Shown piece after piece: positions 1 through 8,311 of a DNA stretch of 58,381 bases (position 1 is its first letter; each line of letters opens with the position of its first letter). The notes beneath the pieces were generated by a model. The model saw only the letters and a program-made list of their open reading frames with translations. It searched no databases and was not told the DNA's origin. Origin of the DNA: CAYXFD01 sp964464175 (lineage in GTDB: Bacteria; Cloacimonadota; Cloacimonadia; Cloacimonadales; JAJBBL01); the NCBI GenBank assembly GCA_964464175.1, contig CAYXFD010000020.1, forward strand, positions 1 through 58,381, in the 5' to 3' direction. A program made the translations under genes and the position numbers.

Positions 1-52
1 TCGGTATATCATTGTTAGGCAATAGGTTAAAAAATTGCACTGTAAAAGATCA

Positions 53-325
53 GCTTAACTTCCAATGGACTTGCTCCTCCTCCGCAGGCTTTTCTTTCTG
101 TAGAACAAGTTGTTAACTTGTTTCTTGCTTTGCTTTCTTTGGTTTTCAATCTTTTCTTCTTGCTTGTCATCCGCAGGTTTTTTTCTTTTTCTTCGAAGCT
201 TAACTTCCAATGGACTTGCTCCTCCTCCGCAGGCTTTTCTTTTCTGTAGAACAAGTTGTTAACTTGTTCCTTGCTTTGCTTCCTTTGGTTTTTATCTTTT
301 CTTCTTGCTTTTCATCCGCTGGGGC
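53..325. repeat. Imperfect tandem repeat, spacing 145 bp
   Basis: Two copies of about 130 bp start at 53 and 198. Each holds a 'CCAATGGACTTGCTCC' block, a 'CCGCAGGCTTTTC' block, the palindrome ACAAGTTGTTAACTTGT and a 'TTTGCTT...TTTGGTTTT' block. These are the modules, here on the opposite strand, that fill the gene-free stretches at 18-29 kb. No convincing gene lies in 1-684; open frames here are repeat translations. Confidence 0.8.
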
Positions 326-372
326 ATCTGAATCTCTTTGCCTGCTTGGGTGGCGGGTGGGAATAGATAATT

Positions 373-549
373 CCGGCATTAAAAGTAACGGTGAGAAACA
401 AAACCGTATGAGAATTTGCTGCGAAGATACTGTTTGACGAACGAAGTGAGGAGTTTATCGAGAGCAGTGAATTCGAAAAGGTTTTGCACCGTTAGCTTTT
501 ACGCCGGCGGGTTTTCTTTGCTATCTTTCTTTTGCCCGGTCAAAAGAAA
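373..549 (+). repeat. Dispersed structured repeat (about 205-bp family), copy 1
   Basis: This is the same element as at 57992-58198 (same strand) and at 21951-22156 and 28059-28261 (opposite strand). It runs from 'CCGGCATTAAAA' through 'TTCGACGAACGAAGTGAGG' to a terminal hairpin around 'TCTTTCTTTTGCCC'. The right end of this copy runs into a different repeat at 541. The copies have diverged, but internal inverted repeats are kept. Confidence 0.7.
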
Positions 550-677
550 CGCCCATGACGATAAAAAAAATATCGACACACAAGGACATGATTATAATTC
601 ATTACATTCTTTCTTTTGGACCGCCAAAAGAAACGCCCATGACGATAAAAATATCGACACACAAGGACATGATTATA
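541..677. repeat. Direct repeat pair just upstream of the IS110-type element
   Basis: Two copies (541-608 and 625-677) of a block beginning CAAAAGAAACGCCCATGA and ending ACATGATTATA. A third, diverged copy is at 44411-44477. The second copy stops matching at about 676, which is a plausible left edge for the insertion sequence. Confidence 0.7.
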
Positions 678-723
678 TTTTGCATTGTCAGCGATATTAA
701 CCATAGTAGGGAGGTATAAGACA

Positions 724-1683
724 ATGGGAAAGGATAAAGTAGATTTTGAGCAAGTAGTTAAACGAGGTTGTGGAATTGATGTTCACAAAGAACAACTTGT
801 AGCCACGATAAAAGGTACAGGAATTAAGCAAGAGACCAGAACATACGATTGTTTTACAGAATCTCTGGAATCACTGAAAAAATGGTTACAAGAAAACAGA
901 ATAACCCACGTTGCGATGGAAAGTACCGGCGTATATTGGAAACCCGTGTATAATATATTCGAAGATTGCTTTGTGATACTCTTAGTCAATGCTCGACACA
1001 TCAAGAACGTACCCGGTCATAAAACGGACAAAAAGGATAGTGCATGGATAGCTAAGCTTCTTTTGAGTGGTCTTCTCAAGGGGAGCTTTATTCCACCTAA
1101 ACCAATCAGGGAACTACGAGACTTAACTCGCTATAGGAAAAAGATAGTAGCTCAAATTGCTTCTGAAAAGAACAGGTTACATCGGATATTAGAGGACGCT
1201 AATATAAAGTTATCAAGTGTAATTAGTGATATGAGCGGAGCGACTGCAACCCGCATAATTAATGCAATGATAGACGGTGAAGAGAACATTGAGGAGCTGC
1301 TCAAGCTCATTCACGCTGGGGTTAAATCAAGCAAGGAAAGACTGGCGGCATCTTTGCATGGCTGCTTAACCAAACACCATAAGGTTATGTTGAGATTCAT
1401 AAAGCAATCTATTGTCGACAAAGAACGGTTGATAGAGGAATTAGATGAAGAAATACATCAATGTTTGAAAGACAATGAACTGGAAGCAGATTCAGAACTT
1501 TTACAAACAATTCCCGGAGTAGGAAAAGCTGCTTCTATAGGAATAATATCAGAAATCGGTACTGACATGGATATTTTTCCTGATGAGAAGCATTTAGCAT
1601 CTTGGGCTGGCATGTGTCCCGGTAGTAATGAAAGTGCCGGTAAAAAAAAAATTCCAGAACGACCCACGGAGATAAACACTTGA
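724..1683 (+). CDS. IS110 family transposase, N-terminal part
   Basis: DEDD-type recombinase of IS110/Piv type. The RuvC-like domain shows D19 (GIDVHKE), E66 (MESTGVYW), D102 and D105 (KTDKKDSAWIA). The helix-hairpin-helix PGVGKAASIGI and the Transposase_20 segment SWAGMCPGSNESAGK follow, with candidate catalytic serine S304. The start at 724 is chosen for the GGGAGG ribosome site 9-14 bases upstream; the frame is open further upstream but only through repeat DNA. The frame runs through ten A (1642-1651) and stops 11 codons later in sequence unlike the family. The family-like C-terminus continues in the -1 frame, so this is either a frameshifted pseudogene or an element using slippage. Confidence 0.85.
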   Translation: MGKDKVDFEQVVKRGCGIDVHKEQLVATIKGTGIKQETRTYDCFTESLESLKKWLQENRITHVAMESTGVYWKPVYNIFEDCFVILLVNARHIKNVPGHKTDKKDSAWIAKLLLSGLLKGSFIPPKPIRELRDLTRYRKKIVAQIASEKNRLHRILEDANIKLSSVISDMSGATATRIINAMIDGEENIEELLKLIHAGVKSSKERLAASLHGCLTKHHKVMLRFIKQSIVDKERLIEELDEEIHQCLKDNELEADSELLQTIPGVGKAASIGIISEIGTDMDIFPDEKHLASWAGMCPGSNESAGKKKIPERPTEINT

Positions 1684-2027
1684 GTCCTTTATTGAATCAA
1701 TGTGCATGGGCAGCATCCCGAACGAAAGGAACCTATCTGCGAGGTAAGTATGAACGTCTTGTCGGAAGAAGAGGCAAAAAAAGAGCAATAACAGCAGTAG
1801 GGCATAAGATCCTGATTGCCGCCTATTTCATTCTGAGAGATAAAGAAAGTTATATAGACTTAGGCTATGAATACTTGTTGCATTTGAATAAAAAACACAA
1901 GATAAAACGGCATATTAACCAGTTGCGAGAACTTGGAATAGAGGTAGATATAAAGGATAATGAAGTAAATAGGAGAAAACCTACTGTATTATCATCAAGT
2001 CTCAATTTCATTCAACCGGGAGCATAA
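1680..2027 (+). CDS. IS110 family transposase, C-terminal part (-1 frame)
   Basis: This frame carries the remainder of the Transposase_20 domain, LSPLLNQCAWAASRTKGTYL, followed by RGKKRAITAVGHKILIAAYFIL and a charged tail. In family members these residues follow NESAGKR directly, in one protein. A -1 shift at the A10 run (1642-1651) would join the two parts with no residues lost, giving about 434 aa, normal for the family. No ribosome site precedes 1680, so independent translation is unlikely. Confidence 0.75.
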   Translation: MSPLLNQCAWAASRTKGTYLRGKYERLVGRRGKKRAITAVGHKILIAAYFILRDKESYIDLGYEYLLHLNKKHKIKRHINQLRELGIEVDIKDNEVNRRKPTVLSSSLNFIQPGA

Positions 2028-2275
2028 TGAAATCTTGTTGCATTAAGGTCGATACTTACTGGAGGTTGAAACATCCTTTACAAATAAGGAAACCCCGTAA
2101 AAGAAACTGACTTCAAACACTAAGCACACAAGACTATTGCCTTGAGCATGCACAAGAAATTATAACTTCCTTAGTGTTTTGCAACAAATGATCAAATAAA
2201 AAAGAAAAGAATCACGCAGGAGGTCCGTTACCAATATAAACACAAGAAAGTAGATCAAAGATGACTATAATATAC
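2028..2275 (+). ncRNA. Candidate bridge-RNA region of the IS110 element
   Basis: Non-coding DNA directly after the transposase stop. It holds a perfect 10-bp inverted repeat (2115-2124 with 2170-2179) enclosed by an 8-bp one (2035-2042 with 2180-2187), so most of the region can fold into one structure. IS1111-type elements encode their guide (bridge) RNA here. The RNA identity is inference from position and foldability; no loops were assigned. Confidence 0.35.
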
Positions 2276-2440
2276 TCTTTTCTTCGAAGCTTAGCTGCCA
2301 ATGGACTTGCTCCTCATCCTCAGGCTTTTCTAATCCCTAATCCCTCATCCCTAATCTCTTTTTTCCCTGCTCCTCATCCGCAGGCTTTCTAATCCCTAAT
2401 CTCTGGTCTCTAATCCCTAATCCCTCTTCTATCCTTATCA
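2275..2440. repeat. Repeat mosaic with TAATCCC heptads
   Basis: After 'CTTCGAAGCTTAGCTGCC' and the 'CCAATGGACTTGCTCCTC' module come runs of 7-base units TAATCCC, TAATCTC and TCATCCC. These are the reverse complement of the GAGATTA/GGGATTA heptads at 18.9-20.1 kb. There is no gene in 2028-2522. Confidence 0.7.
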
Positions 2441-2522
2441 AAAAAATCATTTGACTTCATACAGACAATAACTACAGTTTACCTGATCAAAGAAAGATTT
2501 CATCTAAACACCGGGAGGTACC

Positions 2523-3236
2523 ATGCCAACAAAAATAACCCTCTTGCAAACAGCAAACATCCTCGGCTTCATAGCCGTCATAATAATCAACACCCTCGCT
2601 AACACTCTTCCTATAGCCGGGAAAACAACCGGCGAACTGTCAGCTCAATATCCCAATCTCTTCGTTCCGGCAGGATTCACCTTCTCCATCTGGGGTCTGA
2701 TCTATCTCCTGCTCCTCTGTTTCACCTTCTATCAGGGAAGAGACCTCTTCCGCAGAGAGAAAAAGAGTGCCTCACTCCACGAAAAGATCGGGATCTGTTT
2801 CTTTATGACCTGTCTTTTTAACATCGGCTGGATCTTTGCCTGGCATTATGAACTGGTTTTACTCTCGGTCATCATCATGATCTTTCTCTTGCTGACCCTG
2901 ATGAAGATCTATCTCGCCCTCGATATCAGAGGAAGCGGTTTCCGCTGCTCTCCCGACCATGTAAGGAACTACACCACTCCGGAAAAACTCTTTGTCCATA
3001 TCCCTTTCTCTATCTATTTCGGCTGGATTACGATCGCCACGGCAGCCAACATCACCGCCTTCCTCGTCCACAGCGGCTGGAACCGTTTCGGTCTGAGCGA
3101 ACCCTTCTGGTTATTGACTCTTCTTGCGGTATGTATCCTGATCGTGATCGCAGTTCTCTTCCGCCGCAAGGATATCTACTTTGCCCTGGTCGGTATCTGG
3201 GCATTTATCGGCATTCTGGCATCACATCTACATTAG
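2523..3236 (+). CDS. TspO/MBR-related tryptophan-rich membrane protein
   Basis: A 237-aa integral membrane protein with about seven hydrophobic segments. The N-terminal half has the TspO-type signature FVPAGFTFSIWGLIYLLLL after a first helix and an NTLAN segment. TspO proteins bind tetrapyrroles or act as membrane sensors, but this larger form (TspO itself is about 160 aa) has no assigned substrate. The start is supported by GGGAGGT just upstream of ATG 2523. It stands alone between repeat DNA and the secreted peptidase gene, about 100 bp from the latter. The family call is fairly sure; the function is unknown. Confidence 0.6.
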   Translation: MPTKITLLQTANILGFIAVIIINTLANTLPIAGKTTGELSAQYPNLFVPAGFTFSIWGLIYLLLLCFTFYQGRDLFRREKKSASLHEKIGICFFMTCLFNIGWIFAWHYELVLLSVIIMIFLLLTLMKIYLALDIRGSGFRCSPDHVRNYTTPEKLFVHIPFSIYFGWITIATAANITAFLVHSGWNRFGLSEPFWLLTLLAVCILIVIAVLFRRKDIYFALVGIWAFIGILASHLH

Positions 3237-3344
3237 CATAAGAGCAAACTGCCGGTTATGACTGCTTAAACGTTTTGTCTCCGGTTGCCGCAGGATTAAA
3301 CGGTTCCGGAAAAGATATCAGAAAACTATTACTGAGGTTTGTTT

Positions 3345-6143
3345 ATGAAGAAATTCTTGCTGATTACGATACTGCTATCTATTCTATGCGTTTTGCAGGC
3401 TGAATTTGTCGATTTTGACAGAGCGGCTCAGGCTGCTCAAAACTGGTTGAGTTACCGCAACGGTTTACAGGGAAGCAATATCTCCCCGTTATTGAAAGAG
3501 GGATATTCCCATACAAGCGGGGATCTGGTTATCTTTTACACGTTCAGTTTTGAACCCGGAGGATTTGTTATCATGGCTGCTGACGATGCCTCGATACCAG
3601 TTCTGGGGTATAGTATCCATGGTAATGCCAATCCGGAGGATCTGCCCGGCAGTTTTGCCTCATTGATCACTGCTTATGAGAGATCCATCCGCGAGATAAG
3701 CGCAAAGCAATTATCAAATGAAGATACGCTCAAAGAATGGAACAGATTATTGAATAATGAATTTACCCCGGTAAGAGAAGACCGGGCAGTGGAACCGCTG
3801 TTAGCGACAAACTGGCATCAAAATTCTCCCTGGAATCTCTACTGCCCCTCCGGACACGGTGGTCCCGGAGGGCGTGCCTGGGCAGGCTGTGTCGCCGTAG
3901 CAATGGCTCAGGTTACCAGATACTGGTCTTATCCCTATCGGGGTTCCGGTTCTCATTCCTATTATCATGATCTCTACGGAGTGCTTTCGGCAAATTTCGA
4001 AGAGACGATCTACGAATGGAGTAATATGCCCAACAATACTTCCACAGCTTCAACGGCTCTCTTACTATATCATCTCGGTGTTTCAGTCGAGATGTATTAC
4101 GGTTCCGCCGGTTCCGGTGCTCAATCTTCCGATGTCCGCGATGCCCTGGTTCAGCATTTTTACTACCATCCCGACGGCGAGCATATTGTCCGTTCGGATT
4201 ACACTACAGCTGCCTGGATGAACATCCTGAAAGATCAGTTGGACATCGGACTGCCCCTTTACTATAGCGGCGGTGGTCACGCTTTTAACTGCGACGGATA
4301 TGACGAGGAGGATTACTTTCATTTCAACTGTGGCTGGAGCGGCAACTATAACGGATATTATCATATCAATTCTCTTAATCCCGGAGGGAGTAATTTCAAT
4401 GCCAATCAGGAGGCAGTCATCAACCTCTATCCGGGCGGTCCTAATGTCAATCCCCCTTTGAGTTTCACTGCTATAGCCGGGGATGGTTATGCTCTTCTGG
4501 AGTGGGACGAGCCGGAGCCTTCGGCAAGAGCCTCAGATAGCTCAACAGTAACCGTTTCCGGACAGAATTACTCTAAGCGGGCAGAACTTCTGGGCTTTAA
4601 TATCTACCGGGATAACTTGATGATCAACTCAGAATTAGTGACTACAACCGATTATCAGGACGATGATGTTGAGAATTTTACCCTCTATGAATACTATGTT
4701 ACTGCACTCTATGATGCCGGAGAATCGATCAGAACGCTAAAAATTACGGTCGAACCGACCGACATCGTTTATATCTGGCAGGAAGACTTTAATCCTCCCG
4801 GAACGGGCTGGACGCTGCAGGGAAATTGGTCTTTCGAACCGGGAAATCAGGGGCATCTAAAACTTAATAGCCATCCGGCAGAGCTCAATTACGATATGAC
4901 GGCAGTAACGGAAGAGATACCTCTCCCTATGAGGGTTGACGAGTTGAAGATCAGACATGGTCTTATGGCAAATAATGCCGTTGACGAGGTTTTGCAGATA
5001 ATTATCATGCACGGCTCGGAAGAAACCGTGTTATGGAGCTATCAATGCAATGCGGGAAATCTGCCGGCTGCTGATCATGTCTTTCCTATTGATTCCTATG
5101 CCGGCGAGACTATCCGGATCAAATTACGGAGTTTCGGCTCCGACACCACCAACCTCTGGTACTGGCTGATCTATCATATCGAGGTAATTCAGCTCCCCTA
5201 TGTGCTTCCCGTACCGCAAAATCTAATTGCTGAACCCGGTAACGGTTTAGTCTCTTTGAACTGGCACCCGCCGGCTGAAGAAAGGTTTGGAACTGAAAGG
5301 AACCTCTTAGGCTATAATGTTTACCGGAGTGCCCAGCAGATTAACCCCTTTACGGTTTCCGATACCGTTTTTACCGATGAAGATGTTGTCAACGAACAGA
5401 CCTACAACTACTATGTCACTGCCCTTTATTCGGAGGGAGAATCCGAGCCCTCGAACAGTGCCGCTGCTACCCCCACAAGTGTTGTGTTACTCTGGCAGGA
5501 AGATTTTGATCCCCCTATGGAGGGGTGGTCACTAACCGGAAACTGGTTTTTTGAGCTTGACTATCTCTGGTTATACTATCACCCCGTAGTCAATAACTTT
5601 GATATGCAGGCGATTTCTCCGGAAATAGAACTCCCCGCAAATGTGGGGAACATGACACTTCTTCATGATTTCAGCAACTTCAGTGCCGGCGATGAGGTTC
5701 TGGAGATATCTCTTCTGATCGGCGAGGAGGAGATCGTTTTATGGAGTTATGATTGCAGTGACGGCAGTTTTTCTCTTGCAGAACTGACCATTCCAATCTC
5801 ACCCTTTCAGGGAGTAACGGCACGTCTTAAGTTCCGCAGCTTCGGCTCCAGCACTAATAATATCAACTACTGGAAATTGCTGGATCTGAAGATCACCACT
5901 CTGCCGGAAGATTTGCTGACTCCGGAGATCATCTCGGCAGTCATCGACGGTGACCTGATCGGAATAAGCTGGGAGAGCGTTCCCGCAGCTAATTCCTACA
6001 AGATATATGCATCCTCTGATCCTTATCTCCCTTTTAATGACTGGGAATTTGTTGCCAGCCTCCCTTCCCAGGAAACAACTTTCTCTGAGGTGACCCAGGA
6101 GATCCGTTTCTACAGAGTGATCGCCTCCACCGAAGCACCCTGA
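3345..6143 (+). CDS. Secreted C10 (streptopain-like) cysteine peptidase with FN3 and jelly-roll modules
   Basis: A 932-aa exported protease. A signal peptide (1-20, MKKFLLITILLSILCVLQA) is followed by a Spi-type propeptide (about 20-130, with the family motif GFVIMAADDASIPVLGYS). The C10 catalytic domain has Cys182 (WAGCVAVAMAQ), His312 (GGHAFNCDGY) and the NCGWSG segment. Behind it are two repeats of fibronectin-III (about 375-470 and 625-710) plus a beta-sandwich beginning W-QEDF-PP--GW (about 478 and 717), and a short last domain. No Por-type tail is visible. ATG 3345 is chosen because GAGG lies 7 bases upstream; a TTG at 3339 is in frame. It probably digests extracellular protein, in keeping with a peptide-fermenting life. 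Confidence 0.9.
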   Translation: MKKFLLITILLSILCVLQAEFVDFDRAAQAAQNWLSYRNGLQGSNISPLLKEGYSHTSGDLVIFYTFSFEPGGFVIMAADDASIPVLGYSIHGNANPEDLPGSFASLITAYERSIREISAKQLSNEDTLKEWNRLLNNEFTPVREDRAVEPLLATNWHQNSPWNLYCPSGHGGPGGRAWAGCVAVAMAQVTRYWSYPYRGSGSHSYYHDLYGVLSANFEETIYEWSNMPNNTSTASTALLLYHLGVSVEMYYGSAGSGAQSSDVRDALVQHFYYHPDGEHIVRSDYTTAAWMNILKDQLDIGLPLYYSGGGHAFNCDGYDEEDYFHFNCGWSGNYNGYYHINSLNPGGSNFNANQEAVINLYPGGPNVNPPLSFTAIAGDGYALLEWDEPEPSARASDSSTVTVSGQNYSKRAELLGFNIYRDNLMINSELVTTTDYQDDDVENFTLYEYYVTALYDAGESIRTLKITVEPTDIVYIWQEDFNPPGTGWTLQGNWSFEPGNQGHLKLNSHPAELNYDMTAVTEEIPLPMRVDELKIRHGLMANNAVDEVLQIIIMHGSEETVLWSYQCNAGNLPAADHVFPIDSYAGETIRIKLRSFGSDTTNLWYWLIYHIEVIQLPYVLPVPQNLIAEPGNGLVSLNWHPPAEERFGTERNLLGYNVYRSAQQINPFTVSDTVFTDEDVVNEQTYNYYVTALYSEGESEPSNSAAATPTSVVLLWQEDFDPPMEGWSLTGNWFFELDYLWLYYHPVVNNFDMQAISPEIELPANVGNMTLLHDFSNFSAGDEVLEISLLIGEEEIVLWSYDCSDGSFSLAELTIPISPFQGVTARLKFRSFGSSTNNINYWKLLDLKITTLPEDLLTPEIISAVIDGDLIGISWESVPAANSYKIYASSDPYLPFNDWEFVASLPSQETTFSEVTQEIRFYRVIASTEAP

Positions 6144-6228
6144 CCCACCGCATCAGACTTCACTAAACTCACCGGCTGCTTTTCCTCTCTTCTCCCTATC
6201 CTAACCTTAGTCTCCATACGGGAGACAA

Positions 6229-6329
6229 ATTAGAGACATACGGGATACATACGAGAGAGACCGTAGTTAGCTCGAGCTGACTACGGTCTTACCCGTACCT
6301 CTCCTATACCTATCCCGTACATCTCTAAT
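6229..6329. terminator. Long imperfect inverted repeat downstream of the C10 peptidase
   Basis: The core stem GACCGTAG (6259-6266) pairs with CTACGGTC (6281-6288) around a self-complementary AGCTCGAGCT. The outer arms ATTAGAGA...TACGGGATA and TATCCCGTA...TCTCTAAT extend the hairpin to about 45 bases per side. It lies about 85 bp after the peptidase stop and may end its transcript, but there is no clean U run. Confidence 0.5.
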
Positions 6330-6359
6330 ACGGAACCTTATGGTGCTTCTCTTTTCTCT

Positions 6360-6860
6360 TCCGGTTTCTTGCTGTAAAACAAGTTGGTAACGTGTTTGCT
6401 TTTAAACGTATTCAGACCATCTTGGTCTGCTCTTTTCTCCATGCTATTCCTCCCGCAGGTTTTTCTCTAATCTCTAATAGCTAATATCTCTTTCCCTCAA
6501 GCTATTCCACCTGCAGGCTTTCTTTCTTGTAGAACAATTTGCTAAATTGTTTCGCAAATTACCAATTTGCGTTACATCTCCTTGCTTCCCTCCCGTAGGT
6601 TTTTCACTTTTCTTCGTGCTTCCCACCCGTAGGTTTGTCTCTCACTTCTCACTCTTCACGTTTTCACGCCTTTCATCTTTTCTCCTTGCTATACCTTCCT
6701 CTGGTTTTTCTCTTTTCTTCGGAGCTACATCATCCGAAGATTTTCATTCTTGTAGAACAAGTTGGCAACTTGTTTCGCAAATTACCAATTTGCGTTACAT
6801 TCCCCTTGCTTCCCTCCCGCAGGATTTTCCTAATCTCTCATCCCTAATCACTAATCACTT
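6360..6860. repeat. Palindrome-rich repeat mosaic
   Basis: Contains CAGACCATCTTGGTCTG (about 6413), ACAATTTGCTAAATTGT (about 6538) next to CGCAAATTACCAATTTGCG (about 6553), and the same pair again with different arms (ACAAGTTGGCAACTTGT) at about 6757. 'CCCTCCCGTAGG' and 'CATCCGAAG'-type spacers lie between. The rest of 6144-7171 shows no gene; an open frame at 6547-7077 is repeat-derived. Confidence 0.75.
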
Positions 6861-7171
6861 TCCCCCCATCTGCCGGGCAACCAAAAATCAACATCAAACA
6901 GGGTCATATAAAAAAATCAAAATATTTATTGACATAATCATTCTAACTATAATAAAGACTTCTGTTGAAACAATTACCCGGGAAGTTTTTATGAATAACA
7001 AAGTGCCAAACATCAGAATCATTATTAAAATAACTGTTTCAGGGATCAGGCTGGACATTTTTCCAGGAGGTATATGAAATGAGGGCAAGTGAGTTTTCAA
7101 CCGTTTCGCGACCGGTAGAATGCTGATAGTAGAATAATGCTAAGCAAATATATACGGAACGTAAGGGCGTT

Positions 7172-8293
7172 ATGATGAAATGGATTCTTTTGCTCATATT
7201 AGTGTTGGTTACCGGGCAGATATATTGTTTTTCGGACTATGGAACAATATTTTTGGCTATTGAGCCTTCAAGTATCAATATAGCTATGGGTGAAACAGTT
7301 GGTGTAACAAATATCTGGCACAATAACCCCTTAATCTTCTATGCTAACCCGGCAATTGCCTCTCTGCATGAAGGCATCTCTTACGGTTATAAAAGAGATC
7401 CATGGCTTCAGGATGTTTTCGCGTGTTCGCGTTATTCCGGTGGTCTGATCAGTCTCGGATACAGAGGTATGAGTATAACACTCCCTGCTTATAACGGTAG
7501 CAAAAGGTCAGGCATAGATTTTGAAGTTAAGGATGACTTCATTGGTATGAGAAAGAGCCGAATGTGGTCATATTATGAAAATGCCGAAGTTTATGGCACT
7601 GCCCTTAATCCCTTCGAAGTTTACCGTACTTTTTCTGATTCGGAAGGAGTATCAGGTAGTTTAGATCTTGCAGTTGGGATAAACTATATCAGAATAAGAT
7701 CAGAAGTGCGCTCTAAGTATGGTTTTGACGAATATCATATACCTAAAGCCAACTTTCTTAATCTTGGTATTCTCGCTCGCTATGAAAAAGAAATCTCTGA
7801 CCATGTCCTGTTTGAGGGAGTTGCCGGCTATTCCCGTTTCAATCTGACCGACAGTAAGATCGGGTATTATGAGTCTGCCGAGAGTGAACCCGTATACTCA
7901 CATAATAATTTCGGGATAGCCTCCTCCTTTTCTTTTCCGGCGGTTAATTACGATATCGGTTTTATCAATCAGGATATATTTCATTACAAAAATCTTATGA
8001 CCTATAGAGCACTCGCTTCCTATATGACAGATCCCAATTCCAGTTCATCAATTGCCGGATTCGGTATCGAGGGTGGTTTCTTAGATGCACTATTTATACG
8101 CGCCGGACGGCACATAGACAAAGACGGACACAGGGAAGGAAATACTTACGGATTCGGCATCAACCTCAACTACAAGAGCATCATCTCTTTCTCCTATAAC
8201 TATTCGGTGAACAGAGCTGGAGAACTTGTTGACAGCCAAAAAGCTTATGACCTCGGTTTGAGCATCGATGCTATAAGAATTGCAGGACTATAG
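7172..8293 (+). CDS. PorV/PorQ-family (UPF0164-like) outer membrane protein
   Basis: A 373-aa protein with a signal peptide (1-20) and a mature part of alternating polar/aromatic strands typical of an outer membrane barrel. The start SSINIAMGETVG and the following NNPLIFYANPA resemble the PorV/PorQ (UPF0164) family. PorV-type proteins take part in type IX secretion as shuttles or surface anchors, which fits the Por-type tails on secreted proteins at 34.5-37.1 kb. ATG 7172 or 7175 are equally possible; GTAAGGG lies upstream. It could instead be a paralogue with no secretion role. Confidence 0.7.
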   Translation: MMKWILLLILVLVTGQIYCFSDYGTIFLAIEPSSINIAMGETVGVTNIWHNNPLIFYANPAIASLHEGISYGYKRDPWLQDVFACSRYSGGLISLGYRGMSITLPAYNGSKRSGIDFEVKDDFIGMRKSRMWSYYENAEVYGTALNPFEVYRTFSDSEGVSGSLDLAVGINYIRIRSEVRSKYGFDEYHIPKANFLNLGILARYEKEISDHVLFEGVAGYSRFNLTDSKIGYYESAESEPVYSHNNFGIASSFSFPAVNYDIGFINQDIFHYKNLMTYRALASYMTDPNSSSSIAGFGIEGGFLDALFIRAGRHIDKDGHREGNTYGFGINLNYKSIISFSYNYSVNRAGELVDSQKAYDLGLSIDAIRIAGL

Positions 8294-8311
8294 CTTAAGT
8301 AAATAAAAGAT

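Larger units (their letters stand above)
676..2275 (+). mobile_element. IS110-family insertion sequence (approximate limits)
   Basis: The limits are inferred: the flanking repeat stops matching at about 676 and the genomic mosaic resumes at about 2275. Inside are the transposase in two frames and about 250 bp of non-coding DNA on the 3' side, against less than 50 bp on the 5' side. A long 3' non-coding end is the layout of the IS1111 subgroup, whose bridge RNA lies downstream of the recombinase gene. No terminal inverted repeats or target duplication were recognised, as expected for IS110 elements. Confidence 0.6.

Noticed and set aside
6547..7077. Open frame of 176 codons in the 6-7 kb mosaic
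   Set aside because: It runs through palindromes and heptads, lacks a ribosome site and reads as repeat translation.
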